The notes beneath the pieces are model-generated. The model saw nothing but the letters and a program-made list of their open reading frames with translations. It had not been told where the DNA came from and ran no database searches. 13,200 bases of DNA from JAGLTN01 sp023135255 (GTDB lineage: Bacteria; Planctomycetota; Phycisphaerae; Sedimentisphaerales; Anaerobacaceae). Shown piece after piece: positions 7,222-12,898 of the stretch. The DNA is taken from assembly GCA_030639495.1 (NCBI GenBank), contig DAOWCP010000069.1:1-13200 (forward strand). Direction: 5' to 3'. How positions within the stretch are numbered: position 1 is the first letter of the stretch; the number at the start of each line of letters is the position of its first letter. A program made the position numbers and the translations under genes.

Positions 7222-7500
7222 ATGGAACGAGAGAGTTCTAATGGTTGGCATTTTAATCGGCAGATAAATTTATCGTTTTTGGTGCAGTTGATCTTTCTGG
7301 CGAGCCTGATAGTCGGCAGCTGGGTGAATTTGCAGAGGCAGCTTGATCTTTTGCAGCGTGATGTCGATCAGCTTTTACAGTGTCAGAAGGAATTTGAGAG
7401 GCGGGTCGAGGGGCTTTCGGAGAAGAGTGTTTCTTATGAGTATCGGCTCAGGGCAGTTGAGAGATTTGGTAGTGTTGGTTTGAAAGATGAAAGTTTATAA
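7222..7500 (+). CDS. Small membrane-anchored coiled-coil phage protein
   Basis: This 92-residue protein starts at an ATG behind GAGGGGGG (7211-7218). A short polar N-terminus is followed by one hydrophobic segment at about 18-35 (SFLVQLIFLASLIVGSWV). From there to about 80 runs a heptad-like helix rich in Leu, Gln and Glu (LQRQLDLLQRDVDQLLQC). A single N-terminal membrane span with a coiled coil outside is the layout of inner-membrane spanins, and also of several small DUF2730-like phage proteins and some holins. The next gene, 22 nt downstream, encodes a lipoprotein, which would fit an inner/outer spanin pair. No endolysin is visible nearby, so the lysis role remains unproven. Confidence 0.6.
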   Translation: MERESSNGWHFNRQINLSFLVQLIFLASLIVGSWVNLQRQLDLLQRDVDQLLQCQKEFERRVEGLSEKSVSYEYRLRAVERFGSVGLKDESL

Positions 7501-7522
7501 TTTTTTGGAAAAGGGGGCGAGT

Positions 7523-8104
7523 ATGAAAGTTTTTTTTGCCATTTTTTTTGTGGTTGGAGTTTTGGTTTTGGGCGGCTGTGAAGGATTGCGGTTTTCGGTT
7601 GGGGATTTGCAAAAGCAGAATGCGTGGGTTCATCGACAGACGGCAGAGATGGCTGCTGATGTGGCTGAGGATGAGGGCGGGTCGGACAAGCTGCTTGGGT
7701 TGACGAAGCTGAGTGAGAGGCAGAGCGAGGCGTTTGTTTTTGATTATGGATTGCCTGCGGAGCCTATGCAGTGCGACAGTGTTGAGGAGATGTTAGGGGA
7801 GAGTAATTTTGATCTGGCTGAGAGTGCGGCGGCGGAATCTGTTCGGCGGCCTGATGTGTGGGACATTGCTGACAGCGGGCTTGAACTGGCGATTGGGATA
7901 TCGGCGCTTCTTGGTGGGATTTACGGGACTAAGGCAGTTAGTTTTTTACAATTAGCCAGGGCGAAGTCGACAGCGTTGAAGGAGATCATTGAGGGTAATG
8001 AGTTATTGAAGAATAAGAGCAGTGAATTGGCGGCAGAATTTAAAGCAGCACAGGTAGGACAGTCGGCGGCGACTAAGAAAATTGTTGCGGAGGTTAAGAG
8101 TTAG
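7523..8104 (+). CDS. Phage-operon lipoprotein with second hydrophobic segment
   Basis: This 193-residue protein is the last gene before the terminator at 8134. The start is the ATG at 7523, with AAGGGGG just upstream. An ATG at 7487 would overlap the previous gene and put 12 polar residues before the signal peptide, so I rejected it. The signal peptide is a Lys, a hydrophobic run and the lipobox LGGC with Cys19. The mature part starts with polar helices and then has a Gly/Ala-rich hydrophobic segment at about 130-150 (LELAIGISALLGGIYG). A helix follows with ARAKSTALKEIIEGNELL and a Lys/Glu-rich end. The segment plus 'aKs.ALkEIIeGNe' helix resembles small phage membrane proteins found in lysis regions. 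It could be an outer spanin, an exclusion lipoprotein or a holin-like protein. Confidence 0.6.
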   Translation: MKVFFAIFFVVGVLVLGGCEGLRFSVGDLQKQNAWVHRQTAEMAADVAEDEGGSDKLLGLTKLSERQSEAFVFDYGLPAEPMQCDSVEEMLGESNFDLAESAAAESVRRPDVWDIADSGLELAIGISALLGGIYGTKAVSFLQLARAKSTALKEIIEGNELLKNKSSELAAEFKAAQVGQSAATKKIVAEVKS

Positions 8105-8133
8105 TTAGTTTTAGTATTGGTTTGTTTTTTTAA

Positions 8134-8169
8134 GGCCTGCTGGGATTTTTCCGGCGGGTCTTTTTTTTT
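8134..8169 (+). terminator. Intrinsic terminator closing the phage operon
   Basis: A 10-pair stem, GGCCTGCTGG (8134-8143) with CCGGCGGGTC (8151-8160), includes three G-U pairs. It has a GATTTTT loop and is followed by nine T (8161-8169). It lies 30 nt after the lipoprotein stop. A nearly identical copy follows the GLUG gene, and a decayed copy lies at 12864-12898. Confidence 0.9.
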
Positions 8170-8177
8170 GTTTGAGA

Positions 8178-8225
8178 GATTTATAAAGGAAAATTCTTGA
8201 CAATTTCAGGTTATTTTGATAAAAT
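8178..8225 (+). promoter_or_regulatory. Sigma-70-type promoter of the GLUG gene
   Basis: A perfect -35 box TTGACA (8197-8202), a 17-nt spacer and TAAAAT (8220-8225, five of six consensus bases) lie just after the terminator. The 26 nt from 8178 to 8203, including the -35 box, are repeated at 13001-13026 with only two differences. Transcription would begin about 90 nt before the GTG start of the GLUG gene. Confidence 0.65.
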
Positions 8226-8324
8226 TAGTGAGGTTGTATGGAGGAAGATTTTTAGGGTTTTTGCGTCTTTATGTATAAAGTGGCAATCTAAAATATGGGT
8301 TTTTGGAGTAGGAAAGGGAATATT

Positions 8325-10943
8325 GTGAGAAAATATGCTTTGCTGGTTGCATTTTCAGTTTTGTTGGTAAGTTGTGGAAGTGTCTTTGCGACTGGGGGAG
8401 ATATGGGGGTCTCAACAGAGCCTTTAACTGATGGGTCGGCGGATTATCCATATTTGATTGAGGATTTTAATGATTTTCAGGCTTTTTGTGCTGATCCATG
8501 CTATTGGGATGATTATGTTCGCCTTGATTGTGATTTGGACCTTGATCCTAATTTACAAGGTAGGATTATTTATACGCAAGCTCCAATAGGTACTGACATA
8601 GGTGGTGAAAGTGTCTGGACGTTTTTGGGTACAGCATACACGGGCAGTTTTGATGGCAACGGTCATGTTATAAATAATCTAACTATTAATGGAAATTCTT
8701 ATTGCGGTTTATTTGGAAAAATTGATCATGACTCAGAGATCAAAAACTTAGGGCTGTTAAATGTTTTAATAACTGGCTCAGGCTATTATGTAAGTGGCTT
8801 GGCAGGTGTTAATAGGGGAGGTAATATCACTGGCTGTTATTCGGGTGGTAATGTTGCTGGTGGTGATTATGCCGGTGGTCTGGTGGGTGAGAGTCATTAT
8901 GGTGATATCATTAGTAACTGTTACTCGACCTGCAATATTAATGGTGAATCTCATGTTGGTGGGTTGGTGGGCAATAATTCTGTTACCACAATCACTAATT
9001 GTTATTCATCTGGAACTGTTGCTGGTGACTATTCTGTTGGTGGCCTAGTGGGTGAGAATGGGCGTGGTAGTATCATCAACTCTTATTCAACAGGTTCTGT
9101 TAATGGTAATGACCGTGTCGGTGGTCTATCGGGCGAGAATTATTATGGTACTATCATTAGTTGTTATTCATCTGGTGCTGTGAATGGTGATGAAGGTGTC
9201 GGTGGTTTTGTGGGGCCGAACAATTATGGAAGTATCATTAATTGTTATTGGGATAAAGACACTTCCGGTCAACCTACCAGTGCTGGCGGCGAAGCTAAAA
9301 GTACTGTCGAGATGAAGGATGGTTCTACATTTATCGGCTGGAATGATGGCAGCTGGACAATTGATCAGGGCGTTGACTATCCACATCTGAGCTGGGAAAA
9401 CTCTGCTGGGGTACCTATAACAACAGATTATCCAACGGCAACTTACATTGGCAGTGGTAGCGAAGGCGATCCGTTTGTGCTATCGACTGCTTTAGATATT
9501 GTTTGTATGAGTCAGCGAGCTTGTGACTGGGACAGCTATTTTATTATGTCAAACGATATTAATATGGCAGATGTTAACTATGTGCCAGTAGTGAAATTTT
9601 CAGGCAATTTTGATGGTAATAGTTTTAGTATCAGCAGCCTTAATGTTGACAGTGAAAATATTAACGCGGATATTCACGTCGGTTTATTCGGCAGGTTGAC
9701 TGGCAGGATCAAAAATTTAGGTCTTGAAAATGTCATGCTTTCGTCAAGTTCAGTATATAATAGTGTTGGGGCTGCAGTGGGCTACAATTCTGGAGATATC
9801 ACTAATTGCTACTCAAGTGGAAATATTATTGGTAGGAAGTATGTTGGCGGCTTGGTGGGCGAGAATAGTCATGGTATCATTACCGGTTGTCATTCATCCG
9901 CATCTGTTAATGGGAACTATTATGTCGGTGGTTTGGTAGGTAGGAATGATTATAATGGGATTCGCAAATGTTATTCAATTGGTTCTGTTACTGGCGGCGA
10001 TTACGTTGGTGGTTTTATAGGCGAGAATTATTTCTATGGCATTATTGCCGATTGCTATTCATCTGGTGCTGTGAATGGTGATGAGGTTGTCGGTGGCTTT
10101 GTGGGACGAAATTTTGGTGGCTATATTGGCAGATGCTATTCTACTGGTGAAGTTACTGGTGATTCTTATGCACGCGGTTTTGTGGGCAAGAATGAGCGTG
10201 ATGGAGTTGTTAATATCAGTTTCTGGGATGTTAATACAAGTGGCATTGGAGTATCTGGTGATGATAACTATGGGGCTACAGGTAAAACCACACTTGAAAT
10301 GCAAACCGAGAGCACATTTACAGACGCTGGTTGGGACTTTGATGAAAATGATGGTGATGCGGCTGATTGGTACATGCTGATAGATGGTTACCCAAAATTA
10401 TTATGGCAATTTCCAATTGGCTATATTGACCAAGCGGTGATATCAGTGGCTATGGATTACTATGATACTGCTCAAATTGAAGTTTATTGTCCTATATATG
10501 AGGTTGTGAATTGGACAATAAGTGGTGATGAATTGTGTGGATGGATAACAAATGTTGATCCCAACAGCGGTAGCAGCTCCGTATCCATGGGCATAACGAC
10601 TGTTAATATTGATATTGATACGACTGGTCTTGGCGAGGGTGATTATATGTGCGAATTGATATTGGAGGCGGACAATGGTGATAACATTGTTGTGCTGGTA
10701 TCATTGCATGTTTATAATCGAGTAGATTTTGAAGAATTTGCATTACTAATGCAATATTGGGGGATGGTTCGATGTTATGAAGGGCGGCCTTGTGAAAATG
10801 TTGATTGGTATGTTGATGGCCAGATTGATATGAAAGATTTAAACCAACTTGCTATAGGCTGGTTGGGAGAGGAGGTGGTAGACAGTAGTAACTGGGAAAT
10901 CGGTGTTGAAGATTTTCGTGAAAATATCATTGTTGAGAGATAG
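8325..10943 (+). CDS. Exported GLUG-repeat protein with dockerin-like C-terminus
   Basis: This is an 872-residue surface or secreted protein. I chose the GTG at 8325, which follows GGAAAGGG and gives a standard signal peptide. The ATG at 8295 has no Shine-Dalgarno and would add ten residues. The signal peptide ends at VFA (Ala22), or alternatively at a lipobox-like LVSC (Cys17). Two similar halves follow, each opening with a 'GDPF/SADYPYLI' cap and a 'FDGN.h.I..L' strand. Each then has six GLUG units (GLVGEN...NCYSSG.V.GD..VG) at about 157-309 and 482-634, and each ends with a Trp/Asp-rich 'YWDKDTSG' or 'FWDVNTSG' cap. Such repeats form β-helices or rolls typical of adhesins. Residues 700-798 are BACON/Ig-like (DTTGLGEGDYMCELIL). 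Residues 800-850 carry the degenerate dockerin-like ending of Phycisphaerae proteins. Its own promoter and terminators isolate it from its neighbours. The ligand is unknown. Confidence 0.85.
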   Translation: MRKYALLVAFSVLLVSCGSVFATGGDMGVSTEPLTDGSADYPYLIEDFNDFQAFCADPCYWDDYVRLDCDLDLDPNLQGRIIYTQAPIGTDIGGESVWTFLGTAYTGSFDGNGHVINNLTINGNSYCGLFGKIDHDSEIKNLGLLNVLITGSGYYVSGLAGVNRGGNITGCYSGGNVAGGDYAGGLVGESHYGDIISNCYSTCNINGESHVGGLVGNNSVTTITNCYSSGTVAGDYSVGGLVGENGRGSIINSYSTGSVNGNDRVGGLSGENYYGTIISCYSSGAVNGDEGVGGFVGPNNYGSIINCYWDKDTSGQPTSAGGEAKSTVEMKDGSTFIGWNDGSWTIDQGVDYPHLSWENSAGVPITTDYPTATYIGSGSEGDPFVLSTALDIVCMSQRACDWDSYFIMSNDINMADVNYVPVVKFSGNFDGNSFSISSLNVDSENINADIHVGLFGRLTGRIKNLGLENVMLSSSSVYNSVGAAVGYNSGDITNCYSSGNIIGRKYVGGLVGENSHGIITGCHSSASVNGNYYVGGLVGRNDYNGIRKCYSIGSVTGGDYVGGFIGENYFYGIIADCYSSGAVNGDEVVGGFVGRNFGGYIGRCYSTGEVTGDSYARGFVGKNERDGVVNISFWDVNTSGIGVSGDDNYGATGKTTLEMQTESTFTDAGWDFDENDGDAADWYMLIDGYPKLLWQFPIGYIDQAVISVAMDYYDTAQIEVYCPIYEVVNWTISGDELCGWITNVDPNSGSSSVSMGITTVNIDIDTTGLGEGDYMCELILEADNGDNIVVLVSLHVYNRVDFEEFALLMQYWGMVRCYEGRPCENVDWYVDGQIDMKDLNQLAIGWLGEEVVDSSNWEIGVEDFRENIIVER
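9162..9214 (+). repeat. Internal DNA repeat in GLUG gene, copy 1
   Basis: These 53 nt encode CYSSGAVNGDEGVGGFVG at the end of the first GLUG block. They match 10053-10105 in the second block at 49 of 53 positions, far more than other GLUG units match one another. Confidence 0.85.
10053..10105 (+). repeat. Internal DNA repeat in GLUG gene, copy 2
   Basis: This is the partner of 9162-9214. It encodes CYSSGAVNGDEVVGGFVG at the fourth-to-fifth unit of the second GLUG block. The four differences give one amino-acid change, which points to recent duplication or gene conversion between the two blocks. Confidence 0.85.
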
Positions 10944-10987
10944 ACTTGTTTATAACGATTTTTGAGCGGTTAAAAAAATATTTTAAA

Positions 10988-11024
10988 GGCCTGCTGGGAT
11001 TTTTTCCGGCGGGTCTTTTTTTTT
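10988..11024 (+). terminator. Intrinsic terminator of the GLUG gene
   Basis: The arms match those of the terminator at 8134-8169 base for base: GGCCTGCTGG (10988-10997) and CCGGCGGGTC (11006-11015), followed by nine T. The loop has one extra T. It lies 45 nt after the stop of the GLUG gene, so this gene has a matching terminator on each side. Confidence 0.9.
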
Positions 11025-11188
11025 GCGTAAAAGGGGTAGTTTGTATTTATGATATGAATTTTTGATGAGGCTATGGGTGTGTAAGGTTAAGGTGGTTTTG
11101 ATTTTAGGGTTTTTGGGGGTGGGGTGCTTTTTGAATATTTTCCATCATAGACAATAATAGCGTAAAAAGCAGAAACTTTGAATCCTAA
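11025..11188 (+). other. Intergenic stretch without a recognisable gene
   Basis: This stretch is G/T-rich up to about 11120 (for example a run near GGGTTTTTGGGGGTGGGG) and A-rich afterwards. I see no credible reading frame with a ribosome binding site on either strand, and no clear structured RNA. Confidence 0.5.
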
Positions 11189-11347
11189 AATCATTCTCGG
11201 TTAAAATTTGTTGACTTTACGTCTTGGGTGGTTTATTTTATAACACTAAAGGCTTGTAGTTCGATTTTGTGGCTTGAATACCACATCATCGCTGTCAATA
11301 AGGCAGGCGAAGGCGAACCGAGTGATACAGAGATGGTCGTGCTGTGA
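11189..11347 (+). pseudogene. C-terminal remnant of a fibronectin type III domain protein
   Basis: The frame is open from 11189 to a TGA at 11345-11347 and has no start codon with a ribosome binding site. Its last 24 codons read WLEYHIIAVNKAGEGEPSDT followed by EMVVL. This is the classic F-G strand end of an Fn3 domain (Y-x-I-x-A-V-N-K-A-G-E-G-E-P-S) and is commonly the very end of secreted planctomycete proteins. Codons before about 11267 do not look like Fn3, so the rest of the gene has been cut away. The cut lies just upstream of the cassette-like lipoprotein genes and marks an old insertion or deletion junction. Confidence 0.6.
11211..11239 (+). promoter_or_regulatory. Possible weak promoter before the lipoprotein genes
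   Basis: TTGACT (11211-11216), a 17-nt spacer and TATTTT (11234-11239) give five and four consensus matches. TATAAC at 11239-11244 is a better -10 but lies too far away (22 nt). It could drive the two downstream lipoprotein genes across the Fn3 remnant. The boxes lie in A/T-rich DNA, so chance is a real alternative. Confidence 0.3.
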
Positions 11348-11427
11348 CAAAAGCGGCTTGCTACGCGGAAGCCATATAAACAGCAATTTTGTTGCGAAAG
11401 AACGGAATACAGAAAGGAGTTACAATA

Positions 11428-12171
11428 ATGAGGACGGAATTGTGGTGTAGATGGTTTTTCGTCTTTTTGGGAGTTATTGTTTGTCTCAGTGGCTGTGACA
11501 AGCAGGATGAAAAGGAAATAGATACTTTGGTGCAGCAGTTGAGAGAAGAAGGGGAAAAATCGGTTCAAGCCCACATTTCCCTTGTACAGATCGGTTCGAG
11601 CGCAGTGCCTCCATTATGCAGTGCTCTCGATAGCATGGGTGGTTTGGTAGAAACTAAAGAAGATGCTGTTCTTCTATTTAATATCGCAACTACACTGTGG
11701 AAAATTTCTGAAAAAAATCCCGAGATAATGGAAGAGTCCATACCTTGTTTATTGCGTGCAGCAAGAAAAACAAACAATAAACAAGCCAAAACCCTTATTG
11801 TAAGCTCCATTAGCCATCTTGGTCCTCCTTCGGTTCCATATATTATGTCCTTCCTTGAGTCAGAAATGGAAAGCCCTCCCAAAACTGATCCAAGTTTGAC
11901 TGTCACTCAAGGAATAGCTTCATTTGTTCTCATAAATATGGTGGAAGTGGATTCAGGACACGCAGATCCAATTATCGATGGTCTTCAGTCATGCCTTAAG
12001 ACTGCTGAGAGCAAGTTCAAAGAAATTGTTGTTATCCAACTTGCAAATCTTGCTCCTGAATCAAGAAGAGTTGTCCAAATTCTGGAGGAAGAACTTGCTT
12101 CCGAAACTAACCCTGAATTGCGTCAACATATACAAATGGCTCTGGATTTTGCGAAGAGAAAGAGTAAGTAA
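11428..12171 (+). CDS. HEAT-repeat lipoprotein (cassette-like)
   Basis: This 247-residue lipoprotein starts at the ATG at 11428, with AAAGGAG 8 nt upstream. A TTG at 11389 would precede this site and bury the signal peptide. The signal peptide has basic residues, a Phe/Val/Leu core and the lipobox LSGC with Cys23. The mature protein is helical with HEAT/PBS-lyase-like units: LVQIGSSAVPPLCSALDS, then ISHLGPPSVPYIMSFLES, then further pairs up to the C-terminus (IQLANLAPESRRVVQILEEE). Such repeats are protein-binding scaffolds; no catalytic residues are seen. Base use is more balanced than in the genes upstream, with many C-containing codons. An attC-like hairpin begins 16 nt after the stop, so the gene fits an integron cassette. 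The partner and role are unknown. Confidence 0.75.
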   Translation: MRTELWCRWFFVFLGVIVCLSGCDKQDEKEIDTLVQQLREEGEKSVQAHISLVQIGSSAVPPLCSALDSMGGLVETKEDAVLLFNIATTLWKISEKNPEIMEESIPCLLRAARKTNNKQAKTLIVSSISHLGPPSVPYIMSFLESEMESPPKTDPSLTVTQGIASFVLINMVEVDSGHADPIIDGLQSCLKTAESKFKEIVVIQLANLAPESRRVVQILEEELASETNPELRQHIQMALDFAKRKSK

Positions 12172-12186
12172 TCAAGACTTTGGAAC

Positions 12187-12261
12187 GTCTGACCAATGCT
12201 TCGCTTCACCTGACCATTATTCTGCTTTTGCTACATAGTGGCGGGTGTGATTGGTCATTCG
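12187..12261 (+). other. attC-like integron recombination site 1 (degenerate)
   Basis: A long imperfect palindrome lies between the two lipoprotein genes. The outer arms are perfect: TGACCAAT (12190-12197) with ATTGGTCA (12250-12257). The inner arm, TCACC then CCATTAT (12206-12220), pairs with ATAGTGG then GTGA (12235-12250), with a bulged T and two mismatches around a 14-nt loop. GTCTGAC (12187-12193) differs at one base from the R'' consensus RYYYAAC; the R' side is poorer (ATTCGGC against GTTRRRY). The nine unpaired bases on one side are atypical, so it may be decayed. Its position straight after a coding region is as expected for a cassette. Confidence 0.5.
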
Positions 12262-12287
12262 GCAGATTTGAAAGGAGAAGTTATCTT

Positions 12288-12698
12288 ATGAAAACACTTA
12301 TTTGGATTCCTTTGTTTATTGCAGTTGTGCTTATTTCGGGGTGTGGAAAGCAATCGACCCGGGAACAGACATTTGACAATATAATAGCCATTGTGAGAGA
12401 TATCGAATCTGGAAAGCGCTCGGAAGATGCTCTCAATGAATACTTCTATCGTTCACCTCGTGAGAAGGAGGGGTTTGTGGTAGTCGAGAGGATCAAGATG
12501 CGGGCGCTTAATCAAGTTATACTAAGTCGTATTACTTCTTATTCTTTTGTCAATAATACGTCGATCGATGCGTTCACAGTGGAACTTGCCATTCATTATA
12601 CTTATAAGGATCCTGGGGGTTCGGTTGGAACTGGTAGGGACACATTTGTGTTTGTTAAGGATGGCCGAGAATGGAAGTTGGACTGCGGGCCTCGTTAG
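12288..12698 (+). CDS. Small lipoprotein, NTF2-like candidate (cassette-like)
   Basis: This 136-residue protein starts at the ATG at 12288, with AAAGGAG 10 nt upstream. A TTG at 12180 would translate through the attC-like palindrome and place residues before a complete signal peptide, so I rejected it. The signal peptide is Lys plus a hydrophobic core and ends in the lipobox ISGC with Cys19. The mature part begins with a helix (FDNIIAIVRDIESGK), then a loop with YFYRSPREK. It closes with curved β strands: DAFTVELAIHYTYK, DTFVFVKDGREWKLDCG. A helix followed by strands ending in 'FVKDGREWKL' is the usual look of NTF2-like/DUF4878-like lipoproteins. It is framed by two attC-like sites, as a one-gene integron cassette would be. 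Its function is unknown. Confidence 0.7.
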   Translation: MKTLIWIPLFIAVVLISGCGKQSTREQTFDNIIAIVRDIESGKRSEDALNEYFYRSPREKEGFVVVERIKMRALNQVILSRITSYSFVNNTSIDAFTVELAIHYTYKDPGGSVGTGRDTFVFVKDGREWKLDCGPR

Positions 12699-12728
12699 GA
12701 CAAAAAGAAAGGAACCAGAGTCAGTAGT

Positions 12729-12797
12729 GCCTAACGAAGTGCTCCACTTGACCGCAATTCCGCTGCGCTCCACAGTGGCAACTGGATGAAGTTTGAT
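12729..12797 (+). other. attC-like integron recombination site 2
   Basis: The site begins with GCCTAAC (12729-12735), a perfect R'' box (RYYYAAC), 30 nt after the stop of the small lipoprotein gene. A folded core follows. TCCACTTG (12743-12750) pairs with CAACTGGA (12779-12786) with one C-C mismatch, A12751 is bulged out, then CCGC (12752-12755) pairs with GTGG (12775-12778). This gives a 19-nt terminal loop containing CCGCTGCGCTCC. A single extrahelical base in the L arm is the feature by which integrases choose the strand. The R' candidate GTTTGAT (12791-12797) matches GTTRRRY at six of seven bases. Spacing on the right is shorter than usual. Confidence 0.55.
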
Positions 12798-12863
12798 TTT
12801 CGCATCGTCTCGATATCTGCCAAAGGAAAAAAAGGCATATTATTTTGAGGCACTGTGAGCGTT

Positions 12864-12898
12864 TTCGGTTCGGAATTTTTCCGGTGGGTCTTTTTTTT
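12864..12898 (+). terminator. Decayed third copy of the shared terminator
   Basis: The loop, right arm and T-run (ATTTTTCCGGTGGGTC followed by eight T) match the terminators at 8134 and 10988. The left arm, however, is TTCGGTTCGG and pairs at only four inner positions and one outer one. It would stop transcription poorly. It lies downstream of the second attC-like site. Confidence 0.55.

Noticed and set aside
9162..10105. Repeated units considered as a CRISPR array
   Set aside because: The repeats are in-frame GLUG coding units without regular spacers.
10075..10380. Alternative + strand frames within the GLUG gene (also 8794-9048 and 9724-9939)
   Set aside because: They are shifted frames of the repetitive coding sequence, Val/Leu-rich by composition only.
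11351..11374. GGCTT/AAGCC hairpin before the HEAT gene considered as a third attC site
   Set aside because: The stem is only five pairs and no R'' or R' box (RYYYAAC/GTTRRRY) could be found around it.
11565..11906. Antisense frame of 113 codons inside the HEAT lipoprotein gene
   Set aside because: The + strand frame has a clear signal peptide, ribosome binding site and repeats; the antisense product has none of these.
12180..12287. TTG start extending the small lipoprotein N-terminally
   Set aside because: It would translate the attC-like palindrome; the ATG at 12288 has a strong ribosome binding site and begins a complete lipoprotein signal peptide.
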